Part shown: piece by piece, positions 46,547 through 59,100 of the stretch
How positions within the stretch are numbered: position 1 is the stretch's first letter
Layout of the letters: every line of letters starts with the position of its first letter
From: Atopsyche davidsoni
Lineage: Eukaryota; Arthropoda; Insecta; Trichoptera; Hydrobiosidae
Length of the DNA stretch: 64,000 bases
Direction: 5' to 3'
Assembly (NCBI GenBank): GCA_022113835.1
Contig: JAILWY010000009.1
Span: 8,284,001 to 8,348,000, forward strand
Translations under genes and position numbers: made by a program
The notes under the pieces: generated by a model
Seen by the model: only the letters and a program-made list of their open reading frames with translations
Database searches by the model: none
Told to the model about the DNA's origin: nothing

Positions 46547-48071
46547 TTAAAAAAATATACATAAATATAAGTATTAAATAAATAAAAAATATTTATTTTT
46601 CTACAAACTTTAAAGTGATCAAGTATTTGGAATAACTAGTATTTCATTTTAAAGCAGCATTGAACTTCTATAATTTTTTCATCGATTAAATCAACCACCG
46701 GATGTGCACAGCATCCTGTTTAAATAATGTGCAGCTAAGCGATCTAAGTCATATGTTTGACATTGCATTAAAAGAGTATTAGCATTTGTAAAAAAATAGT
46801 TTATTAACACTGTCACTGCACATTAGTTTGGGGTGATTTTAAATATATTTTTCATGAATGCTTCGTAATATGCTAAATTTATTTTTAGATTTTAATATCA
46901 GAAAGACAATAAACAAAAAGTCTTTTTATTTTAAGGTTCTCAATTAATTTTAACTTACGTTATGGTTTGAATATACATTGACTAAATAATTTAATAGGTT
47001 AGTATTTAATATTATTTTCACGTTCCTACAACTTGTTCCTGAAAAAATATTTTAACACACGTGAATTTATAAACTTTACTTTGATTGTACAGTATAATTA
47101 TTAAGTAAAATCACAACAAAAAAATAGTTTTAAAATATTTCAAGTTATTTTGTTTATTATTTGTACCAAATAATAATTTATTATATTTTGAAAAAATAAC
47201 CAAAGTAACAAAATAATAAGCTGTCGAATAATAACGCATTATTAATATGAAAGCTTTGGTTTATTAAAACAAATAAATATAACATTAATTGAAAATAAGT
47301 TTAAATTATTACACAATTAAAAATGAAGTACGGTTTTTTTACACATCTTTCTGAGATTTTATAATTAAAAAAATTAATAATATTCATTAACATTTAGTAC
47401 TTTTAAAAACAATAAATAGCATTGATAACTTAGTAATTTGTTTTAACAAAACACAATAAAGAACGTATCAACTAATAATTTAATAGTAAGTTTTAACATA
47501 AATTTTAAAATAAATATTAAATATTTTATAATAATAGATAGTACTGATTTACCTTATTTACATTCTTTTTTTTTAATCGAACATAATAAGATACACTTTT
47601 TTTTAAAGATATCTACGTTAATATTAACGGTTTTATTCATATTTAATAAAGTATAAAATCAGCTATTGTTTCATATCATACCTTCAAATATAATAAGCAA
47701 ATAATTTCAAACAAAAAATCCTTAAAATTAACGTGATTAACACAGCACAGTTCAAATAAAGGTTTCAATTTGTTTTTTTTAATTTGAATCCGCCTTGTGC
47801 AACTTAAAAAAACAGATAACATACATTATGTAAGTCAACATGAAATTTGTGTTATTTTCTACTTATGATAGTTAGTTAGAGAGTGGAAGGTGCTCGTTGT
47901 GCTGGGACTTCACACAAACCCGTTTTGGACACGTGAGAGAAGCTTCTCACCTCGTCTCGCTAAAATTAACAAATAAACTATTTAGCGTCCGACATATCAC
48001 ATTAAGAATTGCTTTCAAACTATATTTATACTGTTCCCACTTATATGTAACAATAAAATAATCGACACCTT
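46547..48071. other. Spacer between convergent SPH-5 and Oaz
   Basis: AT-rich DNA where the plus-strand SPH-5 and minus-strand Oaz converge; it should contain both 3' UTRs. TTTATT at 47632-47637 could be the Oaz poly(A) signal on the minus strand, which would imply a 3' UTR of about 440 bp. No other gene seen. Confidence 0.5.
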
Positions 48072-51000
48072 TTAATTATCGATAGTTTCTTCTTTAGGAT
48101 TTATTAGCGGCCCGTTTCCATTAGACTCCTTTGGAACGGGATTTTCAGCGGCGACGTCTTTTTTTTCAGAATTTGTTTCATTGGTTACGGGGGAGCTCAC
48201 TTCGATATATTCTTCCCCTTTTTCATCGACTTCTTGTTTGATCGGAAGGCTTTCGTGTTTCACTGTACTCCCCGCAGGACTGGCCGCCTCTCTCGCTGCG
48301 GAATGCAGTCTCCTATGGGCGTGCAAGTCGAGCATATTTTCAAATTCGGACGGACATTCAGAGCACTTGTATAAACTAGGACTCGAAGAAGTTTTCATTT
48401 TCTTGGCGTTTGGCGGAGACGCTGTATAATATGCCATCGTATCCATGCCGTGGAATTCAGTTTGATTCATAAAATAGGGATGCTTTAGCGTTTCGGGGTC
48501 TGAAAGTTTTACTCTGACATCGTCTTCCAGGTGAGTGTAGCTGTGGTTATCTAGCTCTGCACGGAAGAAAAATTTCAATCCACACCTGACGCAATCGTAA
48601 GGGCGAGCGGCCAGTCCGTGGGCCAGCATGTGCTGCTGTAAAGCGGGAGCTGCCGTGAACACGGCGGAACATAAGTAGCAAGTGAATCCTCCGCAGCCGG
48701 CGAACGTGTGCTCAATAAGATGCGCTTGAAGCTGCAGCGGCGAGCCCAACGATCGGCGGCAAAGTCGGCACTCGAGGGCGCTCCCCCCGGCCACGTGGGC
48801 CCTCACGTGAGCTCGCACTTCCTGTTCGGACTCGAATGCCGCTTGGCATTCGATACAAGTGTAAGTTTTCCTATGAGAATTTTCAACGTGGTTTTCTAAT
48901 GCCGCTGACGATTCGAACTTGAGATGACACTCGCTGCAGCGGCGCTCTGCGGATTGAACTCCCCCGCTGTGGTGCCGATAGCATTCCTTGCAAACGTGAG
49001 TCGTAGGAATTCCGTTGTTTCTCTCTCCCCCCGTCGGAATCACGTCCTTGAGATCGAACGATTTCAGACACAGAGCGCACTGGAAGTTGTCAGCTCCGAT
49101 ACCGGAGTTCTTCAAGTGGAACCGGGCGTGTATTCTCGCTTCGATCTCCGAAATCAGAGTCTGCCTGCAGACCACGCAAGAAGTGGGCATGCACATCGGA
49201 GAAGGGGAGCTCGGGCTGCTCGGGGAGTTGTTGTTGTTGGAGTGCTGCGCCAAGTGGACGAAGAACTCCTCTTCGTTAGTGAGGGTGGCTTTGCAGTGTG
49301 TGCAGCTGTTTCCCGCTAGAACTTTGCAGTGGGTGAGTTTGTGCTCTGCCAAAATCGCAGCGGACGGATAGATCTCATCGCAGATTAGGCATTTGTGCTT
49401 TCCTCCAGTGGCGCTCCCTTGAGAATGGCTCTTCATGTGGTTTTCGAGCTCCGTCCTGGACTTGCAGTTTTCATTACAGTACGCACAGTGGAGGCTGACA
49501 GCCCCGTTCTTGCCCCCGAGCTTGACGTGGTGGGCCAGCTTCCTGTGCGCTGTCAGCTCGCTCTCCGACTGGAAGTCGTTCCGGTCGCAGATATCACAAT
49601 TGTTCGATTCTTTCTTTGTATTATTATTTTCAGAGGGAAGAGTTTTGACTGTGAGTCTTGGGGTACTCTGTTGCTTTGGCCTCGGGCTGTCTCCGTTGAT
49701 ACTCTGAAATATTTATTTTAAAATTATTTATAAAAACTTTTAAAATATTTTTTATAAAACAATACACGAGCAGTTAAGCTCAACCTCAATTTAATAGATT
49801 AGCAAAATACAAGTTAAAACGAGATTGTGGATATTTTACCGGAGAAGAGTGGTGGGTCTGCATGTGCCTGTCGAGCAGAAACTCCACGTGGAATCCCTCC
49901 CTACACACGGGGCATCGGAACTGATCGGCATGAGCAGCAAGGTGGAACTGCATCTCTAGGTCGGAGGCACAGGCGTGGCGGCACAGCAGACAGCGCAGGG
50001 GGGCGCGGGCCGCGAGGGGGGTGGGAGCGTGCGTGGTGCGCACGTGCTGCGAGAACTCGCGCTCCGAGCGGAAGGGCGCACCCGACGCCGGGCAGGCCGT
50101 GCAGCGGTATACCTTGCACTCGTGGCTGTGCTTCACTGCGAAGTGGACCTGTGAGACAATATTACAATTCTTCATTTTTTATATAATGATCAGGGAATGC
50201 TCTCACTCATAACTTTTGCTGAATAAACAAATAAAGTTAACATCTGAAGGAAAAATGGTTAAAAAATATTTCTTCGATACTTTTAAAGTTAATTTGGTAA
50301 CACAAATAATTAGAAACAACTTAAAATGAACTTTATTTGATCGTGCAAAAAATAGTACAACGAAAGAGAAAAAACATTTTTGTGATTTGCTTATTTTTAC
50401 CTGTATAGCAACTTTCGAGTCAAACATCTCCTTGCAAATGGCACAGCGATACAGGTGGTGAGCGTGCAAGTCCATGAGGTGTTTCTGCAGTTCATCCGGC
50501 TTCGGGAAAGCCCGAGCGCAGCTGGGACACCCGAACTCGGCTCCGACGGCCAGCATGTGCGCGGCCGTGTGCCTCTCCAGGGCCCCGGCATCGGTGAAGC
50601 GGGCCCCGCACTGCGCGCAGGCCAGGGGCGGAGTGCGGGACGCCCCCCCGTCCAGGTGCGCTCGCAAGTGCAGCCTGAACGATTCGAAGTCCGGCAGCGC
50701 CGCTCCGCACTGGTTGCACAGCAAGGTCCCCGCACTCAGAGACTCCTCGCGACTTCTCGGGCGCTTCGAAGGACGCTCGTTCGTCTTTTTGCTTAGATCC
50801 GTCGGACGGAGCTGCTCCGGCGGCGGTGGGCCCCCGTGGGCAAGCAGAAAATGCTCAGCGAGGCCGGCCGGAGAGCTGAACGGAATGGAGCATGCTATAC
50901 AACTGAGGGGAGAGCTCCCCGGGCTGCACTTGGTGTGCGATGCGGCAACGTGCTGCTGCAGAGACTGCCCTGTCGGAAAGCGCATGGTGCACAGGTCGCA

Positions 51001-54000
51001 GGCAAACGGATGCGACGGAGAAGTTCCGTTTTGAGTCGGGAGCGGCGGCGGAAGATCACCGGTGAGAATTCCGGCGTGCATGCGATGCACGTGATCTTGC
51101 AGTTGCTCCATGGTGCAAAAGGAATCTCTTGTGCAGTAGATGCAGGCCAGCTTGGGTGTGAAGGACAACTGAGAGCGCGTTCGCGGAGAAGGCGGCGTGG
51201 GAGCGGTGGGCGCGCGTGGACTGCCGATAACCTCCCCGGAATGAGCAGTTGACATGTGGTTCTGAAACAATATCATTTAAAGCCCTCAATCGATTAAACT
51301 TTTAAAAATTTGGATTGTATTTGATGAATTAAATAATCAAAATATAAAGTACTGACTTTTTGAATGACAAAATTTAAAAATCCATAATTTTTAAAGAAAG
51401 AATTTAATAGTTTTAATTTTAACAAAATAACTGATAGTGTTTTTACCGCATTTCACCATCGTTAGAGAATAATTGAAATAGTTGTAATTAAGGGGCGTCC
51501 TTACTTGTAGCAAGTCGGGGCGGCGGAAGCGCTCCCCGCACTGCAGGCAGCGGTAGGCGGGGGCGGGGGCGGGGGAGGGCGGCGCGCGGGAGGGCACGGC
51601 GCCCTCGCTGCGCTTGTGGTTCTGCATGTGGGACGTGAGGGCGGCGGCCGTGTTGTAGCCGCGGTTGCACACCGTGCACTGGAACGGCTTCTGATTGTCG
51701 TGCGTCTTCATGTGGATCTTCAAATGGTCACTAAAATGGAAATGATTCGATAAAAAAATGAGAAAAAGCCAAAACATAAAAATTGAAAAATCGGATCACA
51801 GAAAAATTATAAAAAAAGGATTTTTGTAATAAACAGAGTATATGTTATGATTATCAACAAAATATGTAAAATAAAAACATTCGTTTGAAAAGTATTACAC
51901 TCTGATTTTAAAGATCAATAGTTTTAAAACGAGGGCACTATAATATAATAAGAAAATACCTCGTCGCTTCATATTTAAAGAAGTAAAAAAAATTCAGTAA
52001 ATATCACAAAAATGTGTTTTTTTAAAATAGCATTTTTATTTCATCATAATTATTAAAACCGTAAAAATATTTAGCAATACGTCATAACTTCCTAATGTGA
52101 ATTAATAACATAAATATTTATTCAAACTTGACACAATTTGATGAGACCAGATAAGTATTCCACACATATAAGCAAAAACAACACAAGCAACAAAATAACT
52201 TATAATATGTCCAAGGCAGAAGTGAAGACATGGCCAAAAGTGTTTCTTTAAGCTTTATTGAATATGAGTGCGGAGACAGTGCCACAGTTCACCCATAGAG
52301 CTCGCCGCCTTACATCCATCATATCTTTGTTCTGCGCATTCCTCGGCCTTCCACCCGCGGGCCGTTTGATCTCCGAGAGAATGATGATTAATTCATTATC
52401 GTCGCCGCGGGACTGTCGTCTCGGAGGTGACTCTGTCCATTCAGGCCAGGACAGGGTGACAAATGAGCGCGAGGTCCACAAAAGGCTCGGCAATTAGTCT
52501 CTCGTATCCGAGGCGGATCTGGCGGCTTTGTCCGCTTGCAGTGGGCGGCTGATGTCTCCATCTGGCCGAGGGAGATCTCAGCGCGATAGGCGGCTCCAGC
52601 TTGTATCCGCGAGGATCGGCGAGCACCCCGCAGGACCAAGGCATCGATCTGCGCCCGCTGCGAGCGTTTATCTGCCGCCTATCGGGAGCCCCGCGATCCT
52701 TCCAGCGAGGAACGCAAGCGATTTGATATCGATCATTTATTATAACGCAATGTACACGAGATGGTTAATCAAGCAACGTTTCTATCTGATTTATTTTATA
52801 AAGCACTCGATTTGAAATCTGGCTCCCGTATCTTTTTAGATGTAGGAGTGAAATAAATATTTAAGTAATAAAACATTGTTTTTCATTTTTTCGTTTCGCT
52901 CGGCGCTGTGTAATTTAAAAAGAATTGATTTTAGATTTTCGTGTGAAATTGGTATATTTTTAAAATATTTGAAGACTTGAGAAATTTAAAGAATTGTAAT
53001 TACATTATCAAATAAATCATTTTCCTTTTTGAAAATAAATAGTTTCAACGTCAATTAGCCGAGACACCAAGCATATTACTAATTTCTCAGAAAATTATGA
53101 CAGAGCTCGACTAGTTTTTGTACAAAGATTATCTGCGCATGAAGTCATAGTTAATACTCGTTTGTAAGGTAATATATACTATAGGTGATTACTAATTACC
53201 GTAGAGATCTTAGAATAAATCACGTAGGCCGGTAGGGATAGTAGTGAACAAAGTCTCCGCCGCGAAGTCTTTATTCATGGTCTGGCGTGGCAGCTGTGGT
53301 GAGTATCTGAGAGGACTCAAAGCCAAAAGACATTTTTCAATATCAATATCCTAACAAACCTTGAGCCGGAGGTCATAGAGCTTTAGGAACAAAGAGGCTG
53401 ACAGATCAGCGTCCGCGCGAGCGTCCGGCAGCGAGCAGGGGCGGCTTCATGACTCAAATTTCAAAAATAAAATAATTCAAATATTTAATACTCTATTATT
53501 TCAATTTTTAAGTATACATTCTTTGCTCTATAGCTCGTAGAAAAATATGAAATTTAAATTTACATATTTTTCGAAACTGTATATAAATGATTTTGAGACT
53601 CTTAGTTATTGTAATAAATTCAATATTTTTGACAGAGTACTTGGTGGAACTCCATTTTAATATTTTTGAATAAAATACTTGAATGATTTTCCACATTGTA
53701 ATAAGTGAATGTGAATTAATTAAGGATAGATATTGAATTTAAAAAAAGCATCTTAACGCGTTTCTTAACAGTAAAAAAGTATTTTTGAAGCTATTAAAAT
53801 CGTATTTGTTTCTATTGTAAATGTCAAAAAATAATCAGAAAAAAATCTTTTTTTTACTACAAATGTAACAAGAGTATTATTATTTAAAGTATTTGAATTT
53901 AAATGAGGTTTGTAATATATTTTGATGTTTTATGTTGGATTAACGAATCATCAAAACAATAATTTACTCTCGTACAAGAAGTTCATCTGATCGCGATAGC

Positions 54001-54500
54001 GGGTTTGTGTTCTACTTCCCCGGTCAATTCTATGTAGCACCCTTCGGTCGGGTGCTACTCCAGCTTGAATAGAGAGGGCTGACATTTAGTGAATTAATCC
54101 ATCACCGCCACATATACCTACACACTATTCTATTAAAAAACACTTGGTGTGCAACTTTTGAAGTAAAAAAGAAACGGATGATTTTGATAAAAAAAAAAAA
54201 CACGATAACAAATTTAAAAAATACTTACATCAACAAAATCGATACTTGCACCAAAACATATGTGGAGGAACTTTTATGGTAACATTTGTGGCTTTAATTC
54301 ATAGATACTATATCTTGCCGTGCCGCTGGAGCCGCGGCACGGCAGGGCGTCAGTTACCTGCGCGAGAAGGCAGCCTCGCAGTGCGCGCAGCGGTACTTGC
54401 GGTCTCCGGTGTGCAGCTTGACGTGGCGGTCCCTGGAGCGCTTGTGCTTGAACAGGCGCGCGCAAAACTCGCACCGGAAGGGCATCTGGTCCGAGTGCGT
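48072..54500 (-). CDS. Oaz: Oaz / ZNF423-ZNF521 homolog, multi-C2H2 zinc-finger transcription factor (3' part)
   Basis: Five coding exons on the minus strand: 54500-54358, 51730-51505, 51261-50401, 50148-49840, 49703-48072 (stop TAA at 48074..48072); 1056 residues visible. Junctions are GT-AG and phases agree. About 25 C2H2 fingers are readable, the first being [17 protein letters not shown], then [17 protein letters not shown] and [17 protein letters not shown]. The block [18 protein letters not shown] and EAAFSRSDHLKIH is nearly the same as in vertebrate ZNF423/ZNF521 (Ebfaz/Evi3), of which Drosophila Oaz is the homolog. Members bind DNA, Smads and EBF/Collier proteins in the nucleus. Three introns cut through fingers. 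Long linkers and an acidic C-terminus ([14 protein letters not shown]) lie outside the fingers. The exon before 54500, which should end a finger just ahead of THSDQMPF, was not found, so the 5' end is missing from this annotation. Confidence 0.88.
52250..52735. promoter_or_regulatory. GC-rich island in an Oaz intron, candidate cis-regulatory module
   Basis: Composition is far more GC-rich than the intron around it, and no exon frame with finger motifs is present in any frame. It contains TTTATCTGCC and GATATCGATCAT near its right side and CTGTCCATTCAGG-type sequence in its middle. A regulatory role is inferred from composition and position only. Confidence 0.35.
53225..53450. promoter_or_regulatory. 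Second GC-rich island in the same Oaz intron
   Basis: Moderately GC-rich patch holding two SOX-like sites, GAACAAAG, at about 53247 and 53386, and the E-box-like CAGCTG at about 53290. No coding frame is convincing. Confidence 0.3.
53500..53700 (+). mobile_element. Retroelement fragment related to 42265-42480
   Basis: The plus strand reads TCAATATTTTTGACAGAGTA, CTTGGTGGAACTCCATTTTA and ATAAAATACTTGAATGATTTTC, matching the 42.3-kb fragment inverted but without its hammerhead-like insert. A short palindrome, AAAAATATGAAATTTAAATTTACATATTTTT, lies at its left side. It lies in an Oaz intron. Confidence 0.45.
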
Positions 54501-56989
54501 CTGCAACACGAGCGGAAGCATACTTAAGAACCCAACCCAATAAAGAAAATAGAGAAATCCATGTACGCTTCCACCTAAACCACACCTTGTAAGCCCCACA
54601 ACCTGCGTGCAAGATCAAAAAATCACATTCCGTAATGTAAGCATAGCCTTAAGAACTATTGCAAATTAACAAAAAGAAAATTACGAATCTTGAAAATTAT
54701 TTTTCTGTTAATGTCGTCCTATGAATATATTATATCATTCAACCTCCGTAATTTCTTAATACATCTCGACATTTAATCCCATAGGCGTTTGTTGTATTAC
54801 ATTATTTTACGAAGTTTCAACAAACGTCAAATCAATCAACATTTTCCCGAAGATTTACAAGCTATATTATTTATTTATCATAAAGGTTTACAATATATTT
54901 TTGGGCAATCTATTCACAGGAATATGACAAAACAACTTGTCAGCTTTTTTGAGATACAATGCTCGGGTTCTACACATTGCATATTTTAATTACAAATGCA
55001 TTATAAATGTGATTGCCTAGCCTAGATTACCTAGGCATGTTTAGTACTTTCCCGTGTTTTTTTATAATTAATTTTAGTCAAGTACACAACTAATTGAAAA
55101 AAATATATTTAAATAATAATAATTTTAAAAAAAGTTTTAGTTTTTTTAAGGCTATAAGCGCGAGATATAATCTCTTGTCGCCTTGTGGCATCGTTTATAA
55201 CAAGGTGACGACAATAAACCAAGAGTTCACACGTGATTAGACTCCCTGAACACCGTTTCTGTAAGTCCCTCTGCGTTCTTGATACTCACGAGGGAGTTTA
55301 TAATATTAAAAAAACTTATCCGTCACACCATCGTTACCGACACGTCACGAAAGGTGTAATTTAATGTCACGGACCCATGCGGCCACAATTTTAAAACAAA
55401 AAGACCCATTCGTGCGAAAGATTTTTGAGACGACAAGTGAAGATGTTCTGAGCAGAGCTTACGAAATAAAATGTGTTGAAATAGATACACTCATGGCATA
55501 CTACAGGCTCACTTTCGGGAACTACAAAGGTCGGTGCTTTACGGAATACTTAAGTCTTTTCTTGTACTTTTCTACAATTTATTACTTAGAATTGTATCAT
55601 TCTTCTAAAGTATGATTACGTAATATAATAAAGAAGGCAATGCGTGGAATAAAAAAGTATTACGTTATGTTTTTACCATAGGGATTTTCAACACGTACCA
55701 CAGGCATATGTGAATTTTGAGTGTTTTCAAATCTTTAGTTGAACATTAAATTTAAAAAATAAATATATTTTGTTTTAATATCAATATCAATAACTCTAAA
55801 ATAAATTAATGGTTTCAACTCAGTTAATACTTTTTTAATTTTTAACAAAACTCGATTCTAATACATTTTTAAACGAAATTGTAATCCAACCATACTTTTG
55901 ATCTTGCAAATTTGCAATTTTAACTTTAATTTTAACTTAACACAGCAGTCAAGTCATATTCTCATTTATATAATGCAGTAAAACATACATTTAATAATTT
56001 TAAAACATGTGACTTGTAATGTAGCTAGCTGGCTTTTGTCAATCAAACATTTTAGCGTGGAATAGTGCTCGAGCTGTACTTGTTCAATGATAAATTAATT
56101 TGCACTTATATGAGATCGCCAGAATTTGTTTTATTAAAAAAAACACATAAAGAACTGAAATAATAAGGCACATTTTCCGTAGATATTATTTTACTCTTGA
56201 AACATTATTATTTTTTTATTGTTATGAAGCACGTGCTTTAGGAAACTACTTCTAAGAAAACAAGTCGGCGCGTATAGTACATCATCTTCCTGGTGCAGCC
56301 CCGTGTGTTTACAGTCATGTAAAGAGAGATGCCGTCGAGGATAGTGGCCAGGGGTGTGGGTGATGATGTCCAGATAGCCCGGAACTCCCCAGATATTTAT
56401 GACTCCCGTCCAGAATATGGCTTCAGCTAATTTTAAAGAAGACACCCTAATCTAGATTTAAGCATTTATATTTATTTATAGGAACACTTTCCGATTACTA
56501 TCTTTGAAATTTTACTATAAATCTTATGCGGCTTGATTAAATTTAAATACACATTTTTTTTATAAATTAGGATATTAAAATCGTGAGTTGAAATTAATGA
56601 ACTCGAGAATGATGTTTTCAAAGATTATCGTGTCCATTTTTTATATGGTTAATCATAATAAATATTTTTATCCGATCTCTTTATTTAGAAATGAATACAT
56701 CGGTTACTGTAATTGTATTAATACAATCAAAACACGATTTATATATATTTTTTACTTACAACTCAACACTAACTTAAGCCTTTAACATGACTAAATAATA
56801 ATTCAATAAGTAGATCTGTTTACACAGAGTGTATTACGAGATTATTCTATAGATAATTTTTTAAATCTTTATCTAACTAATTTGAAATATTTTGTTTAAA
56901 AAATTTAATGATATATTTTTTATTTATGATTAAACATAATAAAGATTTTCAAGGATGCGCTGTCTTTATATTTTGAATAAGTCCAAAAT

Positions 56990-57420
56990 TTGAACCGGGC
57001 CAAATAGATAACAATCTCTTGCTGGACGTTAGGAGGGCGAGGCTGAGTACTCCAATCTGCCCGCCGACTAGATGCCAGATACAAATCGGTCAACAGAGCA
57101 TCCCCGCTCGTGATTCAGCTTCTTGATAAATTACCGTCGGACCGAGGCGCGGCGACGCGGCCCGGCCGGGGAGGTGTTCGTGATAAACGGTAAAGTGATA
57201 AACAATCCTGCTACCGCCGGCAGTGATGGCCTTTGTGATAATAGGCCGCCGGCCTCGGCCTCGGGCATCTGAGCGCGCCTCGGCCGCACGCCCTGGACCA
57301 ATAGTTGCTACATATCCGAGGACAATTAATCATTTAAATTTTGTACGTGCATTGTGCTGTGAGGGCAGATTCGTAGACATGGTCCGGTCGTGATGTCTTT
57401 GAACGCGGCGATCAGCGATC
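56990..57420. promoter_or_regulatory. GC-rich island with clustered TGATAA sites
   Basis: Within about 120 bp there are four TGATAA sites (near 57124, 57181, 57196 and 57237), and GATAAC lies near 57007. These match the GATA-factor consensus WGATAR. The patch is strongly GC-rich (GGCGCGGCGACGCGGCCCGG) in an AT-rich setting. Candidate enhancer of Oaz or its neighbour; function inferred. Confidence 0.4.
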
Positions 57421-58779
57421 ATCAATAATTGTTATTGTTATTTTTTTATTAATGGGTTCAAGATGTTTTATGCGGTATAAATTCTTGGGAACATATCGCA
57501 TTGCATTGATTATCATCAACCATTGTCAATGACCTCTGAGATCTCCCTATGTTTGACCCTATACTTTTCATTGTGGCCTTTTGGAATTAGCGATATACAA
57601 TTGAGTACAGGTACGGTAAAAGATAGCAATTCTTTTTTACAAAGTGGATCTTTTTATTATATATAGAACTGAATATCAGATTTTTCAATAGACCTCCCTT
57701 GCATACTTTTTGAGCGCAAAATTATTAAAATATTTACAGGATACACCCAATAGGAGACAGTATAAAATAACAGTGCATAACATTTTACCAAAATGGGTGT
57801 TAAATATTAAATATATTAATAAAATAATTTTTAAAATATAGGTGAATATTCCTGTAATCTTTACTTAAAAATATTATTCGTGTACAATCATGCTTATTAA
57901 TATTTTTTTTAATTCGATGCTTATTAATATTTTTGTTTGTTTTTGACGTCACATTTATGTATTGTGTAAATCTGTATGTCAAAAATTTAAACAAATGTGT
58001 AATTAACTATTGCATCAACATATAGGGTAGGTTAAAAATTTAAATTTACTTTAGGTCGCACGCGTGCAGTGAGCCTGTAGGTAGAGTTGTAAGGAGCAGT
58101 AGGTATGTTAAAAATAAAAAGATTCAAATGCTGGAGAGGACATTCGAGTCACATACTCAGAGTCCCAAAGAAAGAGCCCGCGGCCTTCTCTTGTCCGGGT
58201 CCATTGTGAGTTGACGACAAAGCTTACTCAGGTTTTTTACGTTTCTGCCGCAGTATAGTACCAGAGATGTATTCTAGACCCAAAAGTTAAACGTCCAAAT
58301 CAACTTTAAAAAATAAACGTAATGAATATAACTCAGATTTTGTTCTAGATACGAGATACCATTAGCATAATAGTTTGGTGTGGTTGTGTTTGCAGATATA
58401 GGTATATTTAGTGTTTATCGTCCTTCGTGTACTTTATTTTCACTGTCGGGAAATAACTTTTTGCTAGTTACATTTTTCAAGTAAACAGAAATAATCGTGA
58501 AATAATTTTTTCAACTATTTTAGTCTAAGTGTCTGTTTTTTTTTTTCCATAAATAAAATATCAAATGCAATATTGTCGATTAAAAAAAAACTATCATACA
58601 TCGTAACAAAAATAACGGTTTTCGATAAAACTACAGAAGTGTATGGTAATTACATCAATTTAGGATTTACTTGTCTAAATATCGATGTGCCGTGTATCAT
58701 TAAAGTAAAAATCGAACCAATCAACTTAATAGTTTTTGCAAGTTCTCGCCTTGAAGTGCTGCTATAGCCGTCGTCGTCT

Positions 58780-59100
58780 AGTTCCAGCCTGATCGCCAAT
58801 ATGCTAAATGTCGTTTCGTTACGGTCGCTATTTTTCACGTGCGAGCCACAACAATGGCGTAATTTGTGAGCGAACACAGACAGATTGCAAATTAAAGTGA
58901 ATATCCGTGAAAGACCGACCCAACTCCGCGACCTAACGATGCGCTTTTTTATGCAAATGGCTGCTCCGTCGAGAAGTGCACATTAGGCGACTAATGCAGT
59001 TTTAATTTCCACATTAGTCGTGACTCGGGAGGGGCGGCGTGACGTCACACGTGCACGGATCGCGGCCTGTGTGAAGGCGCAATGAATCGCCGAACATACA
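58780..59100. promoter_or_regulatory. Island with octamer, homeodomain and CRE sites
   Basis: Holds ATGCAAAT (58951-58958, POU octamer), several ATTA/CTAAT homeodomain-type sites (CACATTAGG, CGACTAATG, CACATTAGTCG) and TGACGTCA (59040-59047) followed by CACGTG. Candidate enhancer; function inferred from motif density. Confidence 0.35.

Noticed and set aside
48181..51252. Many plus-strand open frames opposite the Oaz exons
   Set aside because: They run antisense to clear C2H2 finger exons and encode low-complexity Arg/Ala/Gly-rich sequence with no domain.
55364..55615. 83-codon open frame in the Oaz upstream region
   Set aside because: Its first half has plausible coding composition, but it shows no finger motif, no family resemblance and no supported splice sites. 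Left as unknown DNA.
56191..56445. Minus-strand open frame with His- and Cys-containing sequence, considered as an upstream Oaz exon
   Set aside because: The spacing of Cys and His does not fit C2H2 fingers, and the frame does not lead into the exon beginning THSDQMPF.
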